Origin: Pseudanabaena sp.
GTDB taxonomy: Bacteria > Cyanobacteriota > Cyanobacteriia > Pseudanabaenales > Pseudanabaenaceae
NCBI GenBank assembly: GCA_003249015.1
Contig: QBLS01000010.1
Location: forward strand, 62,001 to 126,000
Reading direction: 5' to 3'
DNA length: 64,000 nt
The translations under genes and the position numbers were made by a program. A model generated the notes under the pieces. It saw only the letters and a program-made list of their open reading frames with translations. It did no database searches and had not been told where the DNA came from. The stretch's first letter is position 1, and the number at the start of each line of letters is the position of its first letter. This document shows positions 27,317 to 37,739 of this stretch, piece after piece.

Positions 27317-27769
27317 TTATGTTAAATCATCATCTTCCCAAATTGTGTATTTGTTCTCAAAAACCTCTTCCCAACTTAGCGCCGTGATTTCTGCTTTCTT
27401 ACCCATCTCATCTCTCGCATCCTGTTTCGCCGCCGCAAAGCACTTATCCCAAATCGAATTTAAAAAATCTTTATTCAGGCTTGGCATCTCTTGTTGGCTT
27501 TCTACAATCTCACGCCGTGCCGAACGAATTGAAATCACCCAACTAGCACTACGTTTTACAGGTTGATATTTCCATTTGATAATATGCAACATCAATCGAG
27601 TCAACTGACTACTCACTGCTCTCCTTTCTGATCGCCCCATTGACTCCTCTAAACTCTCCAAAAGGCTGTAGGCTTCAGTCATCTGTCCCTCTTGCAACAA
27701 TTGCTTTGCTGTCACCACTGCTAGATATGGAGACTCAAACACCAAATTATCCCATGTTGTTTTTGTCAT
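27317..27769 (-). CDS. DUF29 family protein
   Basis: The protein has about 150 residues from ATG 27769 (MTKTTWDNLVFESPYL), which fits the family N-terminus; an alternative ATG at 27808 adds 13 residues. The core motif LLQEGQMTEAYSLLESLEES followed by MGRSERRAVSSQLTRL and HIIKWKYQP is diagnostic of DUF29, a helical domain very common in cyanobacteria. The function is unknown; some members sit beside toxin-antitoxin or defence genes. It precedes the ATPase/RloB pair on the same strand with a 75-base gap, so a shared transcript is possible. Confidence 0.85.
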   Translation of the reverse strand: MTKTTWDNLVFESPYLAVVTAKQLLQEGQMTEAYSLLESLEESMGRSERRAVSSQLTRLMLHIIKWKYQPVKRSASWVISIRSARREIVESQQEMPSLNKDFLNSIWDKCFAAAKQDARDEMGKKAEITALSWEEVFENKYTIWEDDDLT

Positions 27770-27894
27770 AGCTGTTGTTGATATCTCTGCGCCAGATCTA
27801 GATCTCATCTTAGGCTACCAAACGCTATAATTGGCAATAAGCTTGGAATTTTAATTCTTAAAACTTTTATATTTTTAACCTGTAACCTGATCGC

Positions 27895-29946
27895 ATGGTA
27901 TCATCGCAGCCTCAAGCCACATTAAACCCAAATATCTTTACACCCATCGCCTTCCCCTTAGCCGCAGTCGTGGGACAAGAAGCGATCAAAACTGCTCTGT
28001 TACTTGCCGCGATCGATCCTGCGATCGGTGGCATTGCCCTTGCAGGGAGACGCGGTACTGCCAAATCTGTGCTGGCGCGGGGTATTTATGCCCTCTTACC
28101 GCCCATTGAGATCGCCGTTGAGTCCATCAGTAATTGCGATCCCACGCAGCCCGACACTTGGGATGATGCACTGGTAGAGGCGATGCAGGGAAAAGATCAT
28201 AGCGAAGTAGTGACTAAAGTAATTCCTGCCCCATTTATTCAAATTCCTTTGGGAATTACGGAAGATCGCTTGATTGGTTCGGTGGATGTAACTCGATCGG
28301 TGAAGGAAGGGCAGACCGTATTTCAACCAGGATTGTTAGCAGAGGCGCATCGAGGCGTTCTCTATATTGATGAGATTAATTTATTAGATCCGCAGATTTC
28401 TAATTTATTGCTATCGGTTCTATCTACGGGCTATAACCAAGTGGAAAGGGAAGGTGTTAGTTATCAGCATCCCTGTCAGCCTTTGTTAATTGCTACTTAC
28501 AACCCAGAGGAAGGTGGGCTCAGTCAGCATTTGATGGATCGCATTGCCATTAATCTTTCGGCGGATGGAGTTCTATCCCTCGATCAGCGTGTGGAAGCAG
28601 TGGATATGGTATTGGATTATGCCAGTTCCCCTGAAGCGTTTTTAAGTGGCTATGATACGGATATTGAGGACTTGCGGACACAGATTCTCTTAGCGCGGGA
28701 ATGGCTACGGGATGTGACGATTTCGCGGGCGCAGATTCAATATCTAGTGGCGGAAGCGGTGCGGGGTGGTGTGCAGGGACATCGTGCCGAGTTGTTTGCG
28801 TTGCGGGTTGCTAAGGCGGCGGCGGCTTTGGAGAGTCGGACACAGGTAAATGCCGATGATTTGCGTCAAGCGGTGGAATTGGTAATTGTGCCGCGATCGC
28901 CACTTTCCCCAGAGCAACAACAGCAACAACCAGAACAGCAGCAGCAAGCGCCACCGCCGCCACCCCAAAATCAGGATGAAGGGGAACAGGAACAGCAGGA
29001 AGAACAAGAAGAGCAGGAACAGGAGCAACAGGAAGATGAATCTCCTGAAATTCCTGAAGAATTTATTTTTGATCCTGAAGGGGTGATTCTTGATCCTGAA
29101 GTTCTCTTTTTCGCGCAATCGATGCAAAAGCAAGGGAGATCGGGTACTAGGAGTTTGATCTATTCCCAAGAACGGGGACGCTACATTAAGCCTGTTTTGC
29201 CGCAGGGCAAGAGCGATCGCGTTGCCGTTGATGCCACCCTTCGCGCTTCGGCTCCTTATCAAAAGTCGCGCCGCTTGCGTCAGCCCCACCGTAAGGTCAT
29301 CGTAGAGAATATTGACATTAGAGCCAAGAAACTGGCGCGTAAGGCTGGGGCTTTGACAATTTTTCTAGTAGATGCTTCTGGCTCGATGGCGCTAAATCGG
29401 ATGCAGTCGGCAAAGGGTGCGGCTTTAAAGATGCTCACCGATAGCTATCAAAACCGTGACCAGATTTCCTTAATTCCCTTTCGGGGTGAAAAAGCCGATG
29501 TGCTGTTACCGCCCACCCGTTCTATTGAGGCGGCAAGACGGCGATTAGATACGATGCCCTGTGGTGGTGGCTCGCCTTTGGCGCATGGGTTGACCCAAGC
29601 GGTGCGGGTTGGTTTGAACGCGCAGCAGTCAGGGGATGTTGGCTCGGTGACGATTGTTGCGATTACCGATGGGCGCGGCAATGTGCCACTGGCGCGATCG
29701 CAGGGTGAGCCGATCGATCCAGACAATAAGCCCGACATCAAAGGCGAATTAATCGATATTTGTCGCAAAATTCGCGCCCTGAAATTGGGGCTTTTGGTAA
29801 TCGACACGGAAAATAAATTTGTATCCACAGGTTTTGCCAAGGAACTCGCCGCCGCAGGTGGTGGTAAGTATTACCATCTGCCCAAAGCCACTGATCAAGC
29901 GATCGCCAATGTCGCTTTAAGTGCGATCGCGGATTTGCGGAACTAA
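27895..29946 (+). CDS. chlD: Magnesium chelatase subunit D
   Basis: The protein has 683 residues. The N-terminal AAA+ domain (about 15-330) resembles ChlI, with [17 protein letters not shown] and a P-loop-like [14 protein letters not shown] Gln/Pro/Glu-rich linker lies at about 335-395. The C-terminal von Willebrand A domain carries the MIDAS motif DASGSMA near residue 492. ChlD forms a hexamer with ChlI that drives ChlH to insert Mg2+ into protoporphyrin IX, the first step of chlorophyll synthesis. The linker (runs of Q, P and E) is typical for this subunit. It stands alone and converges on recN. Confidence 0.97.
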   Translation: MVSSQPQATLNPNIFTPIAFPLAAVVGQEAIKTALLLAAIDPAIGGIALAGRRGTAKSVLARGIYALLPPIEIAVESISNCDPTQPDTWDDALVEAMQGKDHSEVVTKVIPAPFIQIPLGITEDRLIGSVDVTRSVKEGQTVFQPGLLAEAHRGVLYIDEINLLDPQISNLLLSVLSTGYNQVEREGVSYQHPCQPLLIATYNPEEGGLSQHLMDRIAINLSADGVLSLDQRVEAVDMVLDYASSPEAFLSGYDTDIEDLRTQILLAREWLRDVTISRAQIQYLVAEAVRGGVQGHRAELFALRVAKAAAALESRTQVNADDLRQAVELVIVPRSPLSPEQQQQQPEQQQQAPPPPPQNQDEGEQEQQEEQEEQEQEQQEDESPEIPEEFIFDPEGVILDPEVLFFAQSMQKQGRSGTRSLIYSQERGRYIKPVLPQGKSDRVAVDATLRASAPYQKSRRLRQPHRKVIVENIDIRAKKLARKAGALTIFLVDASGSMALNRMQSAKGAALKMLTDSYQNRDQISLIPFRGEKADVLLPPTRSIEAARRRLDTMPCGGGSPLAHGLTQAVRVGLNAQQSGDVGSVTIVAITDGRGNVPLARSQGEPIDPDNKPDIKGELIDICRKIRALKLGLLVIDTENKFVSTGFAKELAAAGGGKYYHLPKATDQAIANVALSAIADLRN

Positions 29947-29948
29947 CT

Positions 29949-29975
29949 AAAGAAGGGTGCTTTGCACCCTTCTTT
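29949..29975. terminator. Palindrome between chlD and recN
   Basis: Perfect 12-bp arms AAAGAAGGGTGC with loop TTT, between converging stop codons, ending in a T-run on the chlD strand. Confidence 0.8.
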
Positions 29976-31782
29976 AACTAGCTTTAATAGCCGCTGCTTG
30001 TTCTAATAAGGATTCGGCAAAGGCGATCGCTTGACTGAGTGCTAGGTTCTCAATCTCATTAACTGGGGCCTTTCCTTTGGCTTTTTTCGCTTTGACTGAT
30101 ACATTACTTTCTGTAAAATCTTTGCCTGAAGCAATTTGAGCGAGTTCCTGTTTACGTTCTTCTGTCTCTAGCAGTCGAATTTGTACTTGAGTGCGATCGC
30201 CAATTACTTCTTTGCTGACATGAAAATGACGATCAGCGATCGCGGCTATTAATGGCTGGTGGGTAACGCAAAGGATTTGGGAACTGCGACTCAGTTGCCA
30301 TAGTTGTGTGGCGATCGCTTGGGCAACTCTTCCCGATACCCCTGCATCGATTTCATCAAATACCATCGTGCCGACATTGGCATGGCTAAAGCTAACATTT
30401 GGTTGATTGGGAGTCACTTTCTGATGCACAAAGCAAGTTTTAAGAGCTAATAAAAATCGACTCATTTCTCCGCCCGATGCGGTTTCGGCTAATGGTTGTA
30501 AGGGTTCGCCGAGGTTGGGGCTAAACTCAAAAACGATGCGATCGCTCCCTAAGGCATTCGGCTCACTGGTATAAATGCCCACTTGAAAGCGCACTTTCTC
30601 CATGGCAAGCATCTTAAGGGCTTCGATTTGTGCTTGCTCAAGGGCAGTTGCGGACTGTCGCCGTAGTTCGGTGAGTTTTTTACAGGCTTTCAGCAATGCT
30701 TGTAAATCAGCTTCGGCTTTTTGCTCTAGGTCTTCAATAGATAGGCTCTGATCGGTAAGTTCCGCTAGTTCCTGTTGTAGCTTTTCGGTATAGGCGATCG
30801 CTTCGGGCAGGGTTCCATATTTACGACAGATCTGTTTAATTTGATTGATTCTTTGTTCTATTATTTCCAATTGTTCAGGGTCAGATTCCAAACGATTGAC
30901 ATAGTTATTAATTTGTCGTCCTGCTTCTTGCACCTGTGCGAGAGCGCTCGATACTAATTCCAGAATTGCTTCCGATTCTCGATCCAGTGATACCATTTCG
31001 CTGAGAATTGATTCCGCCTCTCCCAATAAATCTGCACAAGCATTGCCACTATCGTTTTGATAAAGGGCTTCATAAACTGCGTAGCCCTGCTTCTGCAATT
31101 CCACACTATGGGCAAGGCGATTGCGATCGCCTTCAAGCATATCTAATTCATCAGGATCTTGGAGATTCGCAGATTCTAATTCTTTCAGCTGATAGCGCAG
31201 CATATCCAAATGTTGCAAGCGATTGCGCTCATTTTGCTGACGGTCAAACAGTGCCTTCCGCGATCGCTCCTTTGTCTCAAACAACTTCGCTACCTTTTGC
31301 CGTTGCAGAGTTAGGGATTGCTTGACAGCTTGATCGCCAAAGTTATCGAGCCATTCCCTCTGTTGCGCCGCTTGACTGAGCAGAATTGTCTGCCCCTGTG
31401 CCGTAATTTCGACAAGGCGATCGCGTAGTTCTTGAATTTGCTGCTTATTGACTACAACGCCATTAACGCGAGTGCGATTGCTGCGAGGTGTAATTTCGCG
31501 ACTACAAATCAAAGTATCGGCATCAAGAGCCTCGATTTCCTGAGTCTCTAGCCATTGCGCGATCGCGGGATTAGTCAAAAAAGTGGCTTCAATGTTGGCT
31601 CTCTCTGCCCCCGTTCTGACCATCCTTGCTGACACTTTACCGCCAAGAGCGGCATCAAGGGCATCAAGGACAATCGACTTCCCTGCTCCCGTCTCGCCCG
31701 TTAGTATGTTGAGTCCTGCATAGAGTTCCAGTTCTAATCGATCAATCAGGGCAAAATTTTCAATTTTGAGGCTTAGCAGCAT
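29974..31782 (-). CDS. recN: DNA repair protein RecN
   Basis: The protein has 602 residues, slightly longer than the usual 550-590. It is an SMC-like ATPase for double-strand break repair. The N-terminus MLLSLKIENFALIDRLELEL leads to Walker A LTGETGAGKSIVLDAL. The middle is a coiled coil (about 150-370). The C-terminal lobe has ETASGGEMSRFLLALK and Walker B TMVFDEIDAGVSGRVAQAIA. A short insertion (TPNQPNVSFSHANVG) lies between the signature and Walker B, and a basic tail extends the end, which accounts for the extra length. Confidence 0.96.
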   Translation of the reverse strand: MLLSLKIENFALIDRLELELYAGLNILTGETGAGKSIVLDALDAALGGKVSARMVRTGAERANIEATFLTNPAIAQWLETQEIEALDADTLICSREITPRSNRTRVNGVVVNKQQIQELRDRLVEITAQGQTILLSQAAQQREWLDNFGDQAVKQSLTLQRQKVAKLFETKERSRKALFDRQQNERNRLQHLDMLRYQLKELESANLQDPDELDMLEGDRNRLAHSVELQKQGYAVYEALYQNDSGNACADLLGEAESILSEMVSLDRESEAILELVSSALAQVQEAGRQINNYVNRLESDPEQLEIIEQRINQIKQICRKYGTLPEAIAYTEKLQQELAELTDQSLSIEDLEQKAEADLQALLKACKKLTELRRQSATALEQAQIEALKMLAMEKVRFQVGIYTSEPNALGSDRIVFEFSPNLGEPLQPLAETASGGEMSRFLLALKTCFVHQKVTPNQPNVSFSHANVGTMVFDEIDAGVSGRVAQAIATQLWQLSRSSQILCVTHQPLIAAIADRHFHVSKEVIGDRTQVQIRLLETEERKQELAQIASGKDFTESNVSVKAKKAKGKAPVNEIENLALSQAIAFAESLLEQAAAIKAS

Positions 31783-31825
31783 AATTTTTTAAATTAGAAC
31801 AAGGAATTTACCCACGCTCTAATTT

Positions 31826-34800
31826 CTAAATTGGCAGGGTTTCTCCAGCTAAGAGACGCTTCGATGCACTCAACAATTCTTCTTCGAGATAGGGCTTAGT
31901 GAAGTAACCCTTCGCTCCTAGTTGAATCGCGGACTGACGATGACGATCGGCTCCACGAGAGGTTAACATCGCCACAGGAATATCCTTTAAGCGCGTATCC
32001 TTTTGAAGTCTGGATAGTAGATCTAAGCCATCCATACGAGGCATTTCAATGTCGCAGAAGATCATGTCGCAAGGCAACCCAGCGCGGAGTTTTTCCCATG
32101 CATCCTGACCATCTTTGGCTTGTTCCACCCGATAGCCGACCTTAGCAAAGGTCAAGGACAGAAGCTCGCGAACCGTGATTGAGTCGTCCACAATCAAAAC
32201 CGTTGGATCTACAGCCACATCCTCTTCGATCGTCACCTGTGGCACGATGCTAGAAGTTGAAGGACGTAACCTGCCACTAGCAATGTCAAATAGCTCCAAT
32301 ACGTTGGCGATCGCCATCACTCGACCATCCCCTAGTACGGTGGCTCCCGCAATTCCCGCAGGTTGAGGGATTGGACCCTCTAACTGCTTGATAACGATTT
32401 CATATTCGCCAAGGAACTGATCTACTTGTAAAGCTAAGTAATTAGTATCATTGCGAAGAATGATAATGCAAAGTTCATCATTCTCCTGCTTACCGTAAAT
32501 GCTGCTGCGGCTGAGGTGGCGGCTGTAAGCCAGCAAGTTGGAAAGATGTTGGAAGGGAAGCAAAGTATCCCGCCAAGGTAGGCATGGTTGACCCTTCTCA
32601 TTGAGAATGATTTGACTCTGTGGTACTTCCACCATATCTTCAAATCCATCCACAGGGAAGGCGATCCTTGCGCGATCGCTAATACAGAACATCGCCTTAG
32701 AAATACTCAGGGTCAGTGGTAAGCGAATTGTAAATGTCGTCCCTCTGCCAATCTCTGACTCGACAATAATCACACCGCGAATATCGTCAAGGCAGGTTTT
32801 GACCACATCTAGCCCAACGCCTCGACCCTTAAACTCGTCAGCCTGAGCCGCCGTACTAAAGCCTGCTTCAAAAAGCAAGGCATAAACTTCTGTATCGTTA
32901 AGCTTATCAACTTCCGATTGAGTACGTACTCGTTTAGCGACAGCACTCTTTTTCACCTTTTGCGGATCAATACCCGCGCCATCATCACTAATAGAAATGA
33001 CAGTCTGGTTCCCTTGGTGATAGGCTCTGACGATCAGATGTCCTGAACCAGACTTGCCAGATGCTTGTCTAGTCGCAGGGTCTTCCAAGCCATGATCGAT
33101 CGCATTATTAACAAGGTGAGTGAGTGGATCGGTCAGGGACTCTAAAATAGCCTTGTCAATGAGAGTCTCACGACCGAAAATTTCTAGCTCTGCCTGCTTA
33201 CCAGTCTTGAGAGCGCGATCGCGAATACCTCTTGGCAAGCGATCGGCGATCTGAGCAAAGGGAACCATGCGTGATTGCTTCAAATCATCTTGAATTTGGG
33301 TCGTAATGGTTCCCAATTGGCGAGTGACCTGATCGGTCTCACCAACCACAAACTCAATGTCAGAAGCAGATTCGCGTACTCTTACAATCAGCTCAATAAT
33401 TTCTTGGGATAGGATGTGAAACTTGTTGTATCGGTCAAACTCAATCCCCTCAAAGTCTCGACTAACTGAGCTAACTGAACTCCCTCCATCATTGGCATAG
33501 GAGCTATCAAGGGTACTAAAGGAACGACTCCGACCCGCAGTCAAAGAAGCTTCTAATAGAGACTTGTCGTATTCATCACGCATCTTTTGGGACACATCGC
33601 TCAAAAGCTGTACCTGATGGAGCAGATTAGTAATAAACTGCTGCAATCTCTCTTGATCCTGTTCAAGAAGATTACGGTTGACAACCAGTTCCCCAACCAA
33701 GTTATTCAAGCTGTCAAGGTACTTGACATCGACCCGCATGGTCGAGTCAGTCAGTCTTTGTTTGCGAGCAGTGGCTGGTGGGCGATTAATAGTCTTGGTC
33801 TTAATTGGCCCCACATCCTTCGCAAATGCCGACTGAAGCATATTCTCCAACTCATCAAAATCATCACTAGGTTTTGATGGTTCAGGTTCTAATAGTTGCT
33901 GCTGATTGCGATCTAGAGGTGCTGGAAGATCAGTGGGTTCACCCAACAGAGCTTCTAGCTCATCAAAATTCATTTCATCAGCGTTGGTTAATGCTGAATC
34001 TTGAATAAATGTATTGGTGTCTTGAGAATCCGTAGGCTCACTAAATCCTGAATTACTAGACATGGATTGATTGCCAATCATTTCTTCTAAATCATCAAAA
34101 TTGAAGTCATCATCAATACCATTAAGCTCTTCCGAACCTAATTCAATTGTAGAGTTATCACCTTGAGATCTGGAATAGGTCTCTTGTGGGGCATTATCCT
34201 CGTAAGTAGGGCTGGTACTAATGCTTTCAAATCTATTTGAATTAGATTCTTCTTCAAAGTCGCCTAGGTCATCTAAACCATCAAATTGTCCGTCTGTTTC
34301 ATCCCCCATATCAAAATTCAAATCCAATTCCATCTCATCACCAAACATTTCTGACTCTTGCGTAACACTTACTTCAGGTTCATCTTCCCCCTGAAAAAAA
34401 TCAGCAAGGTTGTCTAAGGTCGTACTTACAGTGATGTCAGTATTTTCATCATCTGGGCTAAAGTCAAATTCTTCAGATTGTTCAGAAGAATCTTCGTCTA
34501 GCTGAATAGGTGATTGGAATTCATCAAAGTCAAAGCTATTTTCAAGTAAGGTGAGATCGTCTTCTCTAGCGCTAGTAAAAAGATTCACCAGATCGGAGTT
34601 GTCAGAGATATCCACCTGTCCTAGAAGGTCATCGGTCGAGTCAACATCAGTGATCTCTACATCTGCAAAATCCAAATCCGATGCAAAGTTGTCAAAGCTG
34701 TTATCGATTTCGTCTGAGCTTTCGCTATCAGCAATATCAATTTGCGAATTAGATTCTTGTGCCTCAAATCCCTCAAAGCCGCTGAAGTCATCAGAATCTG

Positions 34801-37684
34801 TATAATCTGACTCAATTTCCGTATTTAAATCAATAGCTACTCGACTTTCCTCACGATCTATACCAATAGAATCTGGCTCAGCATCGGAATCACTAACATT
34901 TACCCAATCCATAGCTAAATCTTGGTCTACTTCGGAAGCAGCAAAGAAGTCTTCTAAATCGCTAGTGGTGGAAACTTCGTAATCAATATCAGAATTATTC
35001 TCGAAATCGATAGCAGAGATCTCCACGGCACTAACCGCCATCTCTGGCATAGGCTGTTCAATATCTTCGCGATCGCTAGCGTAGAAAGCCTCTACTCCAT
35101 CACTTACTTCTCCATGATTAGAGACATCATTAAACTCATCACTTACGTCTGTAATACCTGCATCTGTAATATTAATGAAGCTAACATCCTCATCAGCATC
35201 TCCAGAAGCATCAAAGAAGTCGCCCAACGCGCTAATACTATCAAGCTCCTCTGTTATGCCAAAGTCTTCGGACTCTTGATCATCTTCATCTAGAGATACA
35301 GCAGATATATCTGCTGTATCTGATTCGATTGAATTTAGATCTAGGTTATCTACCTCAAGTTCGTCATTGGTAGATTCAACTCTTGTCTGCAGTTCAGGAG
35401 TCTCAACCTTATTGTCAAGATCATCACTATCAAATCCTAATTCATCAAAGATGTTAACTTCATCAGTATTTGTTGCACTTGCTTCCGAATTTGTGCTTTG
35501 AGTAATAGGTGATTCTTCCAGTGATTCCAAATTCTCAAGCAAAACTTGATCAAGACTATCATCGACCATGAATGGATCTTCGAGAAGCGTCATGCTCTCT
35601 TCGGAAGTAGTCAGCGCAAATGGATCATTGGGAACTTCGTCACTGGGAGCATCAAATTCGTCATCACTATTGCCAAAGTCGCTGATGAGTTCGTTTTCGC
35701 CCACTTCATCTGATCCATGCTCAAATGTGATGTCACCCTCTTGTTCGGTAAGAGACGCAAAGAAGGCTTCACTACTCAAGGATTCAGACTCGTCTATGCC
35801 ATTTTCTGCTTCTTCAAGATTGTTAACTAAAGGCTCGTTTAAATTGATCTCGTCAAAATCTGTAAGAAATTGAGAAGGCTGTTCAGTCTCTGAGGCTGCA
35901 CTAGTATAAATCTCACCAGTTCCATCAGTAATGTCTACTTCAAAATCTAAATTAAAATCTTCGCCCTGATCGTCAACTGAAGACTCTACAGTTAAACTAC
36001 CAAGATCGTCTAGATTGTTGCTTTCAGAGTAGTCATCAAGACTAAGCCCTGATTCAGAATCATCTATGCTGTAATCAAAGTCAAGCTCAGAGTCGATTTC
36101 ACTAATGTCTTCAGTGATGTTTACTGATAAATCAAGCTCTCCAGAATCATCACCAAAAGCATCAGTTGCAAATTCTAAAGGTGTGTTTTCTGAGTAGATC
36201 TCAACTTCATCACTAATTTCTGATTCCAAAACTTGATGACTTTGATCTAAGGCAATATCTACATCTTCTGGAAATAGGGAATCGCCTTCACTCAATTCAC
36301 TATCATCTGTAGAAAACTCACCAAACAGTTGATCAATATTGGAGTCTGGAGAGGAATCCCTATCTACTGACAGATCAAGGTTATCAGCCTCCGATAATTC
36401 ATCAGTAAGCAAATCTGCAAAATCGTCTTGGTTGCTGTAGTCATCATCCAAGCCCTGACTTTGCATCTGAGATTCATTTGACTCAATATCTTCCCAAGCG
36501 GACTCAAAATCAATATCATCATTTTCAAAGAGAACAGCTAGGGACTTTAGTTCTGATGCACCAACCTTGGGTCCGTCTATGTGTGAGTTGTCTGTAATTT
36601 CATAATCTCCATCAATCCAGTCTAACTCCGTATTTTCACCAGTAACCTGATCGTTATCTTCTGAATCAGCGAATAAATCTATGTCCACATCAGGATTTAT
36701 TTCGTCACTAGTAGATTGCTCAATGCTCTCAGGTTCAGCAGCAACCTGCCATTCATCAATAATTGGCTCATCAAACACATTGGAAGCTGCTGTCGTGAAA
36801 ATCGTACTAATTTCATCGTCTTCTGGTTCGGCAAAGCGATAGGGTAGTAAGCTTTGAATCTTTGCTGAAACGACAATTTCGTCTTCACGGTTAGCTAACA
36901 CCAAGTCCTGAGATTCTTTGAGTTCTCTAATCAGGATCGGTGCAAGTGTCCTGTATGAGTTAGTGGGCTGCGCGATCGCATTCTTGACTTGCGTAGCTAG
37001 CCCAGCCCAATTTCTAAGGTTGAACTGATTACCAATCTGTTGAAAATAGTTACAAATTTCCTGTAGTTGCGATCGGCTCTCAACGTTATCTTCACTACGG
37101 AACAATTGCAACATATCGCGCATTTTCGTAGTGACATCTTCTTGAAATACTGACTCTTGAGATGGGATTGGCTCAATTTCCGTAAAGGAATCATCTATGT
37201 CTGTGAGAAGCTCTGGCGAGGCTTCCATTACTACTAGTCCATCACTTCCTTCAACCTCAGACACTAGCTGGTTGAGGTAGATCTCTAATTCGTTAAAAAT
37301 TGGCTTGACACGGCTGATTGCCACATTTGTGGACTCTTCGGAAACCTTAAAGTTATCCTGTAGCTCATCGAGCAATTCTTCTAAAGGATCAAATCCTGCC
37401 AATAACAAACTAGTGAGTCGCTCATCAACGCTAATGTTTGGCGTATCTTTGATGATTTTAAAAAAGTCTTCTAGTCTGTGGGCAACGTGCTGCACACTAC
37501 CGACTCCCAACATAGCTGCACCACCTTTGATCGAGTGAGCGGCTCGAAAGACCTCATTAATTGATTCGGAGTCTCCAAGAATATTCTGGAGGTTGAGAAC
37601 ACCTTGTTCAATAGTTTGAAGATGTTCACGGGCTTCTTCAATAAAGTAGCCGATAATACGCTGCTGTTGTTGTTCCGAGTTCAT
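31826..37684 (-). CDS. CheA-type hybrid histidine kinase (PilL/PixL-like) with about 1,000-residue acidic linker
   Basis: The protein has 1,952 residues. The order is an Hpt domain with phosphoacceptor His50 (FRAAHSIKGGAAMLG), a second helical Hpt-like region without the His (about 190-280), then an acidic Asp/Glu/Ser-rich linker (about 285-1,300). This is followed by the dimerisation domain (TMRVDVKYLDSLNNLVGEL, about 1,315), a HATPase (HLVNNAIDHGLEDP, about 1,526; DDGAGIDP; GRGVGLDVV), a CheW-like domain, and a C-terminal receiver (VLIVDDSITVRELL, phospho-Asp in FCDIEMPRMDG). It is the last gene of a CheY-CheW-MCP-CheA operon that in cyanobacteria steers type IV pili in phototaxis. The linker carries recurring short motifs (LGDFFDA, LEDFFAA, LADFFQG, DELEALLG). 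GAGGA precedes the ATG. Confidence 0.95.
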   Translation of the reverse strand: MNSEQQQQRIIGYFIEEAREHLQTIEQGVLNLQNILGDSESINEVFRAAHSIKGGAAMLGVGSVQHVAHRLEDFFKIIKDTPNISVDERLTSLLLAGFDPLEELLDELQDNFKVSEESTNVAISRVKPIFNELEIYLNQLVSEVEGSDGLVVMEASPELLTDIDDSFTEIEPIPSQESVFQEDVTTKMRDMLQLFRSEDNVESRSQLQEICNYFQQIGNQFNLRNWAGLATQVKNAIAQPTNSYRTLAPILIRELKESQDLVLANREDEIVVSAKIQSLLPYRFAEPEDDEISTIFTTAASNVFDEPIIDEWQVAAEPESIEQSTSDEINPDVDIDLFADSEDNDQVTGENTELDWIDGDYEITDNSHIDGPKVGASELKSLAVLFENDDIDFESAWEDIESNESQMQSQGLDDDYSNQDDFADLLTDELSEADNLDLSVDRDSSPDSNIDQLFGEFSTDDSELSEGDSLFPEDVDIALDQSHQVLESEISDEVEIYSENTPLEFATDAFGDDSGELDLSVNITEDISEIDSELDFDYSIDDSESGLSLDDYSESNNLDDLGSLTVESSVDDQGEDFNLDFEVDITDGTGEIYTSAASETEQPSQFLTDFDEINLNEPLVNNLEEAENGIDESESLSSEAFFASLTEQEGDITFEHGSDEVGENELISDFGNSDDEFDAPSDEVPNDPFALTTSEESMTLLEDPFMVDDSLDQVLLENLESLEESPITQSTNSEASATNTDEVNIFDELGFDSDDLDNKVETPELQTRVESTNDELEVDNLDLNSIESDTADISAVSLDEDDQESEDFGITEELDSISALGDFFDASGDADEDVSFINITDAGITDVSDEFNDVSNHGEVSDGVEAFYASDREDIEQPMPEMAVSAVEISAIDFENNSDIDYEVSTTSDLEDFFAASEVDQDLAMDWVNVSDSDAEPDSIGIDREESRVAIDLNTEIESDYTDSDDFSGFEGFEAQESNSQIDIADSESSDEIDNSFDNFASDLDFADVEITDVDSTDDLLGQVDISDNSDLVNLFTSAREDDLTLLENSFDFDEFQSPIQLDEDSSEQSEEFDFSPDDENTDITVSTTLDNLADFFQGEDEPEVSVTQESEMFGDEMELDLNFDMGDETDGQFDGLDDLGDFEEESNSNRFESISTSPTYEDNAPQETYSRSQGDNSTIELGSEELNGIDDDFNFDDLEEMIGNQSMSSNSGFSEPTDSQDTNTFIQDSALTNADEMNFDELEALLGEPTDLPAPLDRNQQQLLEPEPSKPSDDFDELENMLQSAFAKDVGPIKTKTINRPPATARKQRLTDSTMRVDVKYLDSLNNLVGELVVNRNLLEQDQERLQQFITNLLHQVQLLSDVSQKMRDEYDKSLLEASLTAGRSRSFSTLDSSYANDGGSSVSSVSRDFEGIEFDRYNKFHILSQEIIELIVRVRESASDIEFVVGETDQVTRQLGTITTQIQDDLKQSRMVPFAQIADRLPRGIRDRALKTGKQAELEIFGRETLIDKAILESLTDPLTHLVNNAIDHGLEDPATRQASGKSGSGHLIVRAYHQGNQTVISISDDGAGIDPQKVKKSAVAKRVRTQSEVDKLNDTEVYALLFEAGFSTAAQADEFKGRGVGLDVVKTCLDDIRGVIIVESEIGRGTTFTIRLPLTLSISKAMFCISDRARIAFPVDGFEDMVEVPQSQIILNEKGQPCLPWRDTLLPFQHLSNLLAYSRHLSRSSIYGKQENDELCIIILRNDTNYLALQVDQFLGEYEIVIKQLEGPIPQPAGIAGATVLGDGRVMAIANVLELFDIASGRLRPSTSSIVPQVTIEEDVAVDPTVLIVDDSITVRELLSLTFAKVGYRVEQAKDGQDAWEKLRAGLPCDMIFCDIEMPRMDGLDLLSRLQKDTRLKDIPVAMLTSRGADRHRQSAIQLGAKGYFTKPYLEEELLSASKRLLAGETLPI

Positions 37685-37739
37685 GACAGAATCCTCTCAA
37701 AGATTAGGGTACTAGTAGCTCAAGCTAGAGGCGATAATT

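Noticed and set aside
28744-29289. 181-codon minus-strand ORF inside chlD
   Set aside because: It is the antisense of the chlD Gln/Glu-rich linker, giving Leu/Phe runs by composition.
34551-35873. Ser-rich plus-strand ORFs inside the CheA linker
   Set aside because: They are antisense shadows of the Asp/Glu-rich linker and mirror its codon pattern.
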